Shown piece after piece: positions 18,112 through 26,663 of a stretch of 64,000 bases of DNA. The translations under genes and the position numbers were made by a program. The first letter of the stretch is position 1; every line of letters starts with the position of its first letter. The notes beneath the pieces are model-generated. The model was not told the DNA's origin and searched no databases. It saw only the letters and a program-made list of their open reading frames with translations. This DNA is from JAAYPI01 sp963668615 (GTDB lineage: Bacteria; Bacteroidota; Bacteroidia; Bacteroidales; Paludibacteraceae), in assembly GCA_963668615.2 (NCBI GenBank), contig CAXXCL010000001.1, forward strand, positions 251,196-315,195, read 5' to 3'.

Positions 18112-21100
18112 ATGAGAATGACACACAGACAACATACCATTTCGTTTAGGTTTATACTTTGCTTAACGGTATTCTTTTTTGCAAAGAGTATTTTTTTGCA
18201 AGCCCAGTTACGCAGTACCTATCCGGTACAGGTAAGTACGGTGGTGTTAAGTCCGGCACCTATCTATTTGGTAGATTATAGCGGAGGCGAGACGGACAAG
18301 CTATCCGTTACGTTGCTGAGTCGGGATTTGAACCAATCGAGTTTGAAAGTTAAATTGCGACTTACCCTCAAATGTTCGATGGGACAGGAGTTGGTTACCA
18401 AGACCGAAGCCTATTTCGAGGCGATAACCTTGGAACCGGGTGTGCCGTTGCGTTTGACCATGCAAGAGTTGGCACCGTATTTCAGGCAAGAAAATTTGAA
18501 TAGTTACGGAAGCCTTTCGCAAGGGAAATTGCCGTTGGGCAGCACGCAGTTTTGTTTTGAGGCGGTGGAATATTATACCGGCAAAGTTCTTTCGACACAA
18601 AGTTGCGGTTCCACGTTTTTAGCTTTGCAGAAGCCTCCGCTTTTGGTACAACCGGCTGTTGGGAAAAAGCAATATGCAAGCGATAATTTGAATATACTTT
18701 TTCAGTGGTCGCCGCAACATTCTTTGGGAGTAGGTACGGTAGAATATGAGTTTACGCTGAAAGAAATAGAGGATAATACAGCTTCATTGGAAACGGCCTA
18801 TAGCTATTCTCCTGTCATTTACAGCACCACCACGGGAGCTACCGGTTTGGCGTATACAATGGCCAATCCGCCCCTGTCAGCCAATAAGAAATATGCCTGG
18901 AGCGTTCGAGCTTTTTTGCCCTTTTCAGCCAATGCAAGCAATATTCCCTTTGAAAATAATGGCAACAGTACCATTTCGTGGTTTCAAATGAAATCACCCT
19001 GCACGGCACCCACCAACGTACAAGCCGCCACATCGGATGATAAGTTGATATTGGAATGGACACCTTCGAGAGAATACAGCTCCTACGAAGTAAGCTACCG
19101 CCGTAGTGATTTTGACAAACAAACCTGGTACCAACAGCAAACACAAGACGCCACCATTACCTTGAAAGACCTTACCCCGGGACATACGTACCTTTATCGG
19201 GTAGGAGGCGTTTGTGAAGGACAAACGGAAGTAACATACGGCAGCTCGGATAGCCTTGCCCTTCCTTTAAATGACAGCATTATTTTGGCACATTGCGGAG
19301 AAAAACCTTCAATAGAACTCTCCAACCAAGAACCCAAAGAATCTTTGACACAGGGGGATAAGATTAAGGCAGGTGATTTTTCCGTTACCTTGACAAGCGT
19401 TAATGGAAGCCATGGCATTTTCAGTGGAGAAGGATATGCGGTTGTCCCTTTTGTGGGTAATTTGCCCTTAGCGGTACATTTTACGGGCATAGGCGTAAAC
19501 ACGGACAATCAGCTGATATCAGGGTTTATCGAAACAAAATATGATGCATCCAATTCGGGTATTGTAAGTACCGATGTTCTCTTTTATGGCGGAACGGCAA
19601 CCGCCCAGGCAGGTATTATAAAGCCCGATGTAACGTTAGCGTTCAGCGTGTCGGAACAAACCCGGGTGCAGTACGACCCAGAGAGTCATACCTTGCTTTT
19701 TTATGATGCCACGGGAAATTTGATAGGAAGCGTAGAACCTTCGGGAGATGAATCCGATGTTTCTTTTCCTGTTATCATACAAGATAAAGACGGCAATACG
19801 TACGAGGTAGCTCCTGCCGATGGAGCCTCGTCTGCGGGCGGTACCACGCAAAAGTGTGTGCTTACCCCTTTGGGAAAACAAGGAGCCGCTTTGTCCGATA
19901 ATGCCTTTAATTACAATACATTGGATACGAATAAAGGCATGGTGACCTTTTTTGATGAGGGCGGAACATACAGTTTTGATACCTTTTTGCCGTATTACGA
20001 TAATGTTTCTTTAATCCGTTATGCCAATGGTCAGGATGGCGATCGTCTTTATCCTAAACTTTCCGCTACCTATTATGTGCCCTGGAAGTTTATTCCAACA
20101 GGAAAGAAAGATAAAGTCAACGCTTCTGTCAGTTTGTCGGACAAGACCTTAGAGGCAACCAAAATTGTTTTTGAAACCAAGGAAGGCTTGGTTGTTCCGT
20201 CTGTATATGATGCCAAGAAAAAGGAATTTGAACTTACCTTAACCGGCACCCAGGAGGGTAGCAGTCAGAGTGTTTATGCTCTATATCCATGCGGCAGCGA
20301 TAAATATTACCAGTTGGGACAGTTGCGTACCGACTCCCACAGTACACAGACATACAAAGTGGTGTTGGTCAATGCAGGAGGCAGTTATCAAACCAATACC
20401 ATTGGCAAAGAACTCAATGCCCTGTACAACAAAATAGGCATTAATTGGGAAGTGGAAGAAGTTACGGATTTTAGTTACGACGCCGACCAAATAAAGAACC
20501 TGTTTGACAAAAACAGCGGCTTGTTGAGTGCCTATAACAGCGAAATGGTAAGTCTGAACAATGAGCTGAAAACCTTTTTGGGCAGCCGATACGATGCGAC
20601 GGCTTGTTACGTGTTTATGGCAGATAAGAATGCCGCAGGAAAGAAACGCGATGTGGTAGGTTTTATGCCCCGAGGCAGACAGTTTGCCTATATGTATGCG
20701 GGTGATATGGCAAAAGATGAAATCTCGGCAGCCATAGCCCATGAGCTGGCACATGGTAAGTTTAAGCTACGCCATACCTTTGATGCGTCGTATGGCTCCG
20801 ACAGAAAAGAGGGCGAAAATCCTACGAACCTGATGGACTACCGGGGTGGTACCCATATAGCCAAATGGCAATGGAGTCAGGTATATGACCCTGCTATTTT
20901 GAATGGCATCTTTGATAGCGACGAAGAGGGACAATTGGCTATCCTTGGGGGCATTACTTGGTTAGGCGACTTGTTTTGGGGTCTGGCTCCCGATGCACAA
21001 GAAAAAAGTATAGAAAAAGATATATCTTTGTTTAACCATGTTTACCAAAAATATGACAGCTATTTTGCTGCTTCAACCACAAAAAATACGGCTATAGGTT

Positions 21101-22131
21101 TAACCGCTTATAAGAAATGGTCGGTAAGAAAAGAATCGCATGCACAAACGATATGTAAGAAAATATTTGAGAAATTAGTCAAAAAAGAAAACGAGCATTA
21201 CACCCTGGTGTCAAAAGGGGTTTATGTGGAAAAATACACCCTGGAAAACATACCTTACCGAATTGCTGTTTATAGTCCGAAAGGCTCTTTTGAATTGGAT
21301 TACGACAAGATTCGTTTGGGCAGTATCAGTGAATTGGCAGATTGCCAATACGTAAAAGCGGGATATACAAATACGTATGGTTTAATTTCGTTTTATAACG
21401 CCAAGCAAGAGTCGATTATGACCATTCAAATAATGGGCGGCGAACCTGAAACAGCCATGTTGCGATGGTTAAATTACCTGGGTTTAGTGGTTGCTTCGGA
21501 TAAACAAAAGGAGGCGGATAAGAAAAATGAAGAAAAACTGGATGCCGTAAATGTTAAAGTACATACTGAGGCGGATGTGAAGGATTATTGGGACGGGAAA
21601 GAAGAAAAAGGAATAAAAATAGCTTTAGACTCAATTGCTACCTATGTAGAAGCAACTGAATATAAGCAGGAAACAGGCTCTCTTCGTACTGGTAAAGATA
21701 AATTAGCATTAACTTATATGGATTGTACGGAGTTAGTAGCTCGATTTGTTCAGTTAGCTTGTGAACAAAAAGATGTCCAATCATTCTCCACATTAATGTT
21801 AGCTCCATATGCCAAAGAAAATGGAGTTTATGGAGGCTATTTAGAATTTGTATCGGGAAGTGCTTCTGAAAGTCATGTTGATATACGACCTGGAGATATT
21901 TTTATATGGAGGAGAAAATCGGATGGACATGTTGGTGTGGTAGAGTCTTACAAGGAACCATATGTCCATGTTATAGAAGCCTTGACAAGTGGATGTGAAG
22001 GAAGCCTGAATGTTGGCAGTTGCAATCGGTGTGTAAGAAGATCAAAATATACACGGAATGGTAAGGCTTTATTTAAGCATGAGGGATGGAAAGGATATTT
22101 TAGAACTATAATTAAAAATGAGAAAAAATGA
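18112..22131 (+). CDS. Polymorphic toxin: TANFOR-like, FN3, zinc protease, NlpC/P60 tip
   Basis: A 1339-residue protein with a Sec signal peptide (about residues 1-35). Residues about 37-200 resemble the TANFOR domain of Bacteroidota (YPVQVSTVVLSPAPIYLVDY, CFEAVEYYTGKVLS). A fibronectin type III domain covers about 297-368, and an unassigned beta-rich part about 390-780. A metzincin-like protease has H877ELAH881, a further His888 and Met908 in NLMDY. The tip (about 1150-1339) resembles an NlpC/P60 amidase: Cys1205 (DCTELVARF), His1273 (GHVGVVE) and His1286 or Glu1289. I infer a secreted toxin whose protease may release the tip, which would cut peptidoglycan peptides. The tip is AT-richer than the body. 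No T9SS sorting domain is present. Confidence 0.7.
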   Translation: MRMTHRQHTISFRFILCLTVFFFAKSIFLQAQLRSTYPVQVSTVVLSPAPIYLVDYSGGETDKLSVTLLSRDLNQSSLKVKLRLTLKCSMGQELVTKTEAYFEAITLEPGVPLRLTMQELAPYFRQENLNSYGSLSQGKLPLGSTQFCFEAVEYYTGKVLSTQSCGSTFLALQKPPLLVQPAVGKKQYASDNLNILFQWSPQHSLGVGTVEYEFTLKEIEDNTASLETAYSYSPVIYSTTTGATGLAYTMANPPLSANKKYAWSVRAFLPFSANASNIPFENNGNSTISWFQMKSPCTAPTNVQAATSDDKLILEWTPSREYSSYEVSYRRSDFDKQTWYQQQTQDATITLKDLTPGHTYLYRVGGVCEGQTEVTYGSSDSLALPLNDSIILAHCGEKPSIELSNQEPKESLTQGDKIKAGDFSVTLTSVNGSHGIFSGEGYAVVPFVGNLPLAVHFTGIGVNTDNQLISGFIETKYDASNSGIVSTDVLFYGGTATAQAGIIKPDVTLAFSVSEQTRVQYDPESHTLLFYDATGNLIGSVEPSGDESDVSFPVIIQDKDGNTYEVAPADGASSAGGTTQKCVLTPLGKQGAALSDNAFNYNTLDTNKGMVTFFDEGGTYSFDTFLPYYDNVSLIRYANGQDGDRLYPKLSATYYVPWKFIPTGKKDKVNASVSLSDKTLEATKIVFETKEGLVVPSVYDAKKKEFELTLTGTQEGSSQSVYALYPCGSDKYYQLGQLRTDSHSTQTYKVVLVNAGGSYQTNTIGKELNALYNKIGINWEVEEVTDFSYDADQIKNLFDKNSGLLSAYNSEMVSLNNELKTFLGSRYDATACYVFMADKNAAGKKRDVVGFMPRGRQFAYMYAGDMAKDEISAAIAHELAHGKFKLRHTFDASYGSDRKEGENPTNLMDYRGGTHIAKWQWSQVYDPAILNGIFDSDEEGQLAILGGITWLGDLFWGLAPDAQEKSIEKDISLFNHVYQKYDSYFAASTTKNTAIGLTAYKKWSVRKESHAQTICKKIFEKLVKKENEHYTLVSKGVYVEKYTLENIPYRIAVYSPKGSFELDYDKIRLGSISELADCQYVKAGYTNTYGLISFYNAKQESIMTIQIMGGEPETAMLRWLNYLGLVVASDKQKEADKKNEEKLDAVNVKVHTEADVKDYWDGKEEKGIKIALDSIATYVEATEYKQETGSLRTGKDKLALTYMDCTELVARFVQLACEQKDVQSFSTLMLAPYAKENGVYGGYLEFVSGSASESHVDIRPGDIFIWRRKSDGHVGVVESYKEPYVHVIEALTSGCEGSLNVGSCNRCVRRSKYTRNGKALFKHEGWKGYFRTIIKNEKK

Positions 22132-22745
22132 GAAAAATAGTATTTATTTTATTTTTGGTGAGTTTCGCGGATTGTAGTTTAGCGAAACAACAAGAGACCA
22201 GTGCCGTTAATTTTTTTGATTTTTTTCTGTATGAGGAGGGTGTGTCACTCTCAGATTGTAAATTAAATGAAAAACCACTCAAAAAAATTCCTTTTATTTA
22301 TTATGAATTTTATTGTGAAGATACAAATTTGAATGGGTCAGGGTGTTTTTTTGCTATACCAAAGGATACTTCAGTTTGGAAAATCAGCGATGAGGAAAAT
22401 AAAAAAAATATAAAAAGGGAAGAAAAATATCAACAAACTCTTGCAAGAGAAAAAGAAGCAGTTCGTTTTTTGTTTTCTCAAAGGACGGTTCTTGCAAATA
22501 AATTTGATTTGTATGTATTTTATGTGCCTCAAAAATATATCAAGGTTCTTCCTGATGGGTTGTCGAAAGATGATGGCACTATTGCTGATTATTATTATGA
22601 ATCTGATAATTCAATTATTTCGGTTTATCAATATAAGGATGGTGTATGGATAAAAAATGGTGAGTTTAAAAGTAAAGGTGAAACAACTAGAACAGCAGGA
22701 ATGCTGTTTGCCGAAAAGTTGTTAAAGAAAAAGTTTTTTCAATGA
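22128..22745 (+). CDS. Putative immunity protein for the NlpC/P60 toxin tip
   Basis: A 205-residue protein that I do not recognise from its sequence. It begins with a signal peptide (MRKIVFILFLVSFADCSLA); a lipoprotein cleavage at Cys16 is possible, but the preceding Asp is unusual. The mature part is mixed alpha/beta and rich in Lys and aromatic residues. Its ATG overlaps the toxin stop (ATGA), so expression is coupled. Position, size and predicted export fit a periplasmic immunity protein against a peptidoglycan amidase. This is inference from context only. Confidence 0.6.
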   Translation: MRKIVFILFLVSFADCSLAKQQETSAVNFFDFFLYEEGVSLSDCKLNEKPLKKIPFIYYEFYCEDTNLNGSGCFFAIPKDTSVWKISDEENKKNIKREEKYQQTLAREKEAVRFLFSQRTVLANKFDLYVFYVPQKYIKVLPDGLSKDDGTIADYYYESDNSIISVYQYKDGVWIKNGEFKSKGETTRTAGMLFAEKLLKKKFFQ

Positions 22746-22799
22746 AAAGACCCTTTGCTTTCGCACGAATCTTTTCGTGTGGAAGTGTTATAAAAGTAG

Positions 22800-23402
22800 G
22801 ATATTTACAATGCAAAAAATAGATATGGTTATGCCCACTATTGTGATTTATTTGTTGGATTTGATTGTGTAGATTTTAATGCATGTGCAACAAGTACACA
22901 AACAGTTAAGTGTAAACAAGGAACGCCAAATAAAAGCGAAGAAATCAAGAGTAAATACATTTGTACGCCTGATTTATTTGATTATGTTTACTCATGCTCT
23001 GCACGTTTAAAAGGTGGTAGATATGATTTGGGAAATGGACCACCTACATCAAAGGATGGGTCAACATTTTTAGGACGTGGTTTTATTCAATTGACAGGCA
23101 AGTATAATTACAAAGAATTAAGCAAAGCCTGGAATGAAGATTCTGAGAATGCCAACAATAAAAAATATTTTCATATACAAACTAAAGATGGAGGACATAT
23201 TGATGAGTTAGTAACTGACTTAGATGTAGCTATGAAAGCGAGTATGTACTTTTGGAGATTAAAAGGATGTAATACGTATGCAGATAAGGATGATACAGCT
23301 GGGGTAACAAAAAAAGTTAAGGGGACAGACAAGGATTTAAAAGAAATTATAAATAGAGGAAATATAAAAGACAAAGCATTAAAAGCATTAAAATTTAAAT
23401 GA
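22800..23402 (+). pseudogene. Orphan toxin tip resembling a GH19 muramidase/chitinase
   Basis: The frame is open from 22800 (stop at 22797) to 23402, but no in-frame ATG or GTG occurs; the first usable start is a TTG at 23028. The segment YDLGNGPP, then STFLGRGFIQLTGKYNYKEL, is the hallmark of GH19 and GH19-like lysozyme domains (GRGxIQLTGxxNY). The upstream helix with the catalytic Glu of complete GH19 enzymes is not recognisable. I read it as a toxin tip without the toxin body, kept as a recombination reservoir beside its immunity gene. If translated from 23028 it would be 124 residues and probably inactive. Confidence 0.62.
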
Positions 23403-24145
23403 TTATGAAATTTAAACAACTACTAGCGATTGCGATTTTATCTACGAGTGTTTGTAATGCTCAAATAGTAAAATTATCAGATTTGAATGGCACTTGGGTT
23501 AGTGGTTTGAGAGAATCTAGTTTTATTGTATTTGTAAAAGACACAATGGTAGGATTGGATTTTTTTAAACTTCCAGATGTTTATATTAATTATACAAAAG
23601 TTGGATTTGTTGATAAAAACAATCAAGATTTAATAAATATATATAGGAAGGAGTTTAATATGAATTCGAATTCTAATGAAGATATACGCATGGTAAATTT
23701 TGATGTTCCTGAAGACATGAAAATTGAAATTATGGATGAACAAATTAATGAAAATGATTATTTTTATTATGGAGGTACATTATGTAGTTTAGGTATTGAC
23801 CCAGAGGATTTACCCTCTAAAGTAGGTTCTAGGTTTGAATTGATAAATTCTAATGTTTTTGTTTATATCAAAGTCGAGAGCTTGCCCAACGAGTATTTAA
23901 AGGCGTTGTATAAAAAAGGGAAAAATGATAAAAAGGATTATCTAAAAGATTTCTTTAATATGGAATTTAAAGAAATCAAAGCAACAAAGTCCATTATTTA
24001 TTCTACCCCCAACAAACCCACTAAAATGTATCTTCTCAAGGGTGACGTAGTAGAAATATTGCAAGAAAAAGATGATTGGTTACAAATCAGGTATTATGGC
24101 AAGAAAACCATAGAAGGCTGGATAAAGAAGGGTGATGTGGAGTAA
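23399..24145 (+). CDS. Putative immunity protein with SH3 domain, partner of GH19 tip
   Basis: A 248-residue protein with a Sec signal peptide (KFKQLLAIAILSTSVCNAQ). The middle is unassigned. The last about 55 residues form a bacterial SH3-like domain (IIYSTPNKPTKMYLLKGDVVEILQEK, WLQIRYYG, GWIKKGDVE). The ATG at 23399 overlaps the stop of the orphan tip (ATGA); a second ATG at 23405 is also possible. SH3 domains of this kind often bind cell-wall peptides. Export plus ATGA coupling suggests a periplasmic immunity protein against the peptidoglycan-cutting GH19 tip; function is inferred. Confidence 0.6.
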   Translation: MIMKFKQLLAIAILSTSVCNAQIVKLSDLNGTWVSGLRESSFIVFVKDTMVGLDFFKLPDVYINYTKVGFVDKNNQDLINIYRKEFNMNSNSNEDIRMVNFDVPEDMKIEIMDEQINENDYFYYGGTLCSLGIDPEDLPSKVGSRFELINSNVFVYIKVESLPNEYLKALYKKGKNDKKDYLKDFFNMEFKEIKATKSIIYSTPNKPTKMYLLKGDVVEILQEKDDWLQIRYYGKKTIEGWIKKGDVE

Positions 24146-24405
24146 TGAAATAATGGATCAAAAGGAGAACTATTTGTATCAGAATCCCCGTCCAATGCGA
24201 TTTAATTAATCCCATTACTCTATGTTATAAGAAATTGCATTTCGTAAAAGAACCAAATATATGGAAGAGGAAAATCAAAAAATAATTTATTTTCCCGTCA
24301 AGCAATATTTACCAATCCTGTTTTTTTTATTTTTGAAATGAATAACCAACATATTTCCAAATAAAGAGGTACTTTTGCATTGATTTTTCCTAAATAAATT
24401 TACAC

Positions 24406-25242
24406 ATGAATAAGAAAATTATCCTCATCTGCACTATATGTTGCGGATTAGTCATTTCAGGATGCAACAAGGCTACCAAAAATGATGCAAAAGCGGAAGT
24501 TGCACATACTCCAGTTGTAAAACAAGATACCGTTGTTGCCGCTCCAACCATGAACACGCCTGAACAAATTTTGGCAAAGCCCGAAGTTCCGGTTCTTTGT
24601 TATCACCGTATCACAGAAGGTCACGAAGGCACTTATACGGTAACACCTGCCACATTTGCGGCACACATGAAAATTTTGGCTGATAGTGGTTATCACTCCA
24701 TTTCCCCTGATCAATTGTATGATTATCTTGTGTACAACAAAAATTTACCCGAAAAACCTTTCATGATAACTTTTGATGACTCGAGAGTAGAACACCGTGA
24801 AATAGCCGCTCCGACGATGGAAAAATACGGATTCAGAGGCGTTTTCTTCATCATGACTATTACGTACAACAAAAAAAATTACATGACAACAGACCAAATT
24901 GCACAATTAGCTAAAAATGGACATACTGTTGGTATGCATAGTTGGGATCATACAATGGTAACAAAATACAAAGATTCGATTGATTGGCAAAAAGAAGTCG
25001 TTGCACCAAAAGCAAAGTTAGAAACAATAATTGGCAAACCTGTTGAATATTGGGCTTACCCAAATGGCGTTTACAACCACGAAGGAGCTGAAGAATTGAG
25101 CAAATATTTTAAAATTTCGTTTATACTTTCATCAAAACGCGATTCTATACAGCCGTTGCAAACAGTACACCGGATGATTACAACCGAATGTTCACCGGAA
25201 AAATTGTTAAAAACAATGAACCGAACATTTAAAATGAAGTGA
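24406..25242 (+). CDS. Polysaccharide deacetylase-family lipoprotein
   Basis: A 278-residue protein with a lipoprotein signal (lipobox VISGC, Cys about residue 20). The NodB domain is clear: VPVLCYHRI, FMITFDDSRVEH (metal-binding Asp pair; Ser replaces the usual Gly), the zinc motif HSWDH in VGMHSWDHTMV, and YPNG. The family removes N- or O-acetyl groups from peptidoglycan or other polysaccharides. It is anchored in the membrane, probably facing the periplasm. A TACTTTTG lies at 24370-24377, and a terminator follows the gene. Confidence 0.87.
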   Translation: MNKKIILICTICCGLVISGCNKATKNDAKAEVAHTPVVKQDTVVAAPTMNTPEQILAKPEVPVLCYHRITEGHEGTYTVTPATFAAHMKILADSGYHSISPDQLYDYLVYNKNLPEKPFMITFDDSRVEHREIAAPTMEKYGFRGVFFIMTITYNKKNYMTTDQIAQLAKNGHTVGMHSWDHTMVTKYKDSIDWQKEVVAPKAKLETIIGKPVEYWAYPNGVYNHEGAEELSKYFKISFILSSKRDSIQPLQTVHRMITTECSPEKLLKTMNRTFKMK

Positions 25243-25262
25243 AAAACAATTGTGGCAAACAG

Positions 25263-25290
25263 AGCAGGATGAATAGTCCTGCTTTTTTTA
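25263..25290 (+). terminator. Rho-independent terminator
   Basis: A seven-pair stem (25263-25269 with 25277-25283) and a run of T follow the polysaccharide deacetylase gene. Confidence 0.82.
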
Positions 25291-25489
25291 TTTCATCTTT
25301 TCGAAAAAAAAAGAACGATGTGAGATTTTTGATAACCTCCCTATAAGTTCAATTCCTTAGAAATGTAAACAAATTCGCATTTTTTATTTGCTTAAAAATA
25401 TGTTATTTACAATATTATCAATAAAAAAAAATTACTTTTGCACTGCAATTTTTAACATAAAGAAATCCAAAAACAGTCAACAATTATTT

Positions 25490-26518
25490 ATGAAAAAACT
25501 TTTTATTTCCTTAGCCATCTCAATCATTTTTATCCTTAGCGGATGTTCGGGCAAGACAGAAACAAATAAGGTTGAAAAGACCGAAAAACAAGATTCTATT
25601 ACCCTTCCGGAGAAAAAAGAAGTAAAACCTATCACATTAGATACATTGGCCTACAACCAAAAAATAGCCGCTTTGGCAAATGGGGACACCACGGGTCGAT
25701 GGCCTGTTCAGGGTCAACCCTATCCCTTAGATGGAGCTATTTTGCCATTCAAAAGGATTGTTGCCTATTATGGTAACCTATATTCTAAAAGAATGGGCGT
25801 TTTGGGAGAATATCCACCTGCAGAACTATGGCAAAAGTTAAATACCGAAATCAAAGCATGGGAAGCCGCTGACCCAACCACTCCGGTAATACCTGCTATT
25901 CACTATATTGCTGTAGTAGCACAAGGCAATCCTTCAAAAGACGGAAAATACCGCACGCGTATGCCCGACTGCCAAATTGATTCGGCTTTATCAATAGCCA
26001 AAATGGGAAATGCCATCGTCTTTTTAGATGTTCAAGTAGCCTTGAGCAACGTACAAGAAGAAGTCCCTTTATTAGAAAAATATCTCAAAATGCCTAATGT
26101 ACATTTGGGTATCGACCCCGAATTTTCAATGAAAGACGGAAGTTTGCCGGGGAGAAAAATCGGCACAATGGATGCAACAGATGTTAACTTCTGTGCCGAA
26201 TATTTAGCAAAACTGGTAAAAGAAAACAATTTACCTCCTAAAATTCTTATCGTACATCGTTTTACTCAAGGAATGATTAGAAATTACAAAAACATTGTTT
26301 TGCATCCTGAAGTTCAAATTGTTATGAATATGGACGGCTGGGGAGAACCTGTCTTAAAATATGATACATACAGACAATATATTTACAAAGAACCGGTACA
26401 ATTTACAGGGTTTAAACTCTTTTATAAGAATGACTTAAAGAAAAAGCCAAACCGTATGCTAACGCCTACAGAGCTTATGCAATTAAAACCTCTGCCAATT
26501 TATATTCAGTATCAGTAA
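25490..26518 (+). CDS. Conserved lipoprotein, TIM-barrel-like
   Basis: A 342-residue protein from the ATG at 25490, chosen because it gives a clean lipoprotein signal (MKKLFISLAISIIFILSGCSG). An upstream in-frame start at 25388 would place this signal inside the protein. The mature part has blocks such as FKRIVAYYGNLYS, IPAIHYIAVVAQG, GNAIVFLDVQ, HLGIDPEF and ILIVHRFTQGMI, which read like strands of a beta/alpha barrel with acidic residues at strand ends. I do not recognise a named family and give no enzyme function. A TACTTTTG lies at 25433-25440. Confidence 0.7.
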   Translation: MKKLFISLAISIIFILSGCSGKTETNKVEKTEKQDSITLPEKKEVKPITLDTLAYNQKIAALANGDTTGRWPVQGQPYPLDGAILPFKRIVAYYGNLYSKRMGVLGEYPPAELWQKLNTEIKAWEAADPTTPVIPAIHYIAVVAQGNPSKDGKYRTRMPDCQIDSALSIAKMGNAIVFLDVQVALSNVQEEVPLLEKYLKMPNVHLGIDPEFSMKDGSLPGRKIGTMDATDVNFCAEYLAKLVKENNLPPKILIVHRFTQGMIRNYKNIVLHPEVQIVMNMDGWGEPVLKYDTYRQYIYKEPVQFTGFKLFYKNDLKKKPNRMLTPTELMQLKPLPIYIQYQ

Positions 26519-26526
26519 AAACATAT

Positions 26527-26560
26527 AACCCTTCGCCAGACAGCGAAGGGTTATTTTTTC
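26527..26560 (+). terminator. Rho-independent terminator
   Basis: Arms 26527-26536 and 26543-26552 form a GC-rich 10-pair stem with a six-base loop, followed by a T-rich tail. It lies eight bases after the lipoprotein stop. Confidence 0.88.
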
Positions 26561-26663
26561 TATAAATTTATTTCAGCAAAAATAAAAATAGTATTTTCTT
26601 TGCCGACGTTTTATGAGAGCAAAACCCTATTTGCTCTTTTACCAAAATAAATAAGACAAGGCA

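Noticed and set aside
20281..20754. 157-codon minus-strand frame inside the toxin gene
   Set aside because: Antisense to the toxin body; no signal or domain. It is a by-product of codon bias in the real gene.
18112..22131. Ordinary secreted chitinase or adhesin instead of a toxin
   Set aside because: Protease plus amidase tip, ATGA-coupled exported partner and the orphan cassette fit a toxin better, though this remains inference.
22746..22799. Terminator between the first immunity gene and the orphan tip
   Set aside because: A small hairpin (arms near 22762-22783) exists, but it is short and has no T-run.
24146..24405. Possible short gene after the second immunity gene (frame beginning at 24152, about 18 codons)
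   Set aside because: Too short and without a recognisable pattern. The 260-base stretch otherwise shows only a TACTTTTG at 24370-24377.
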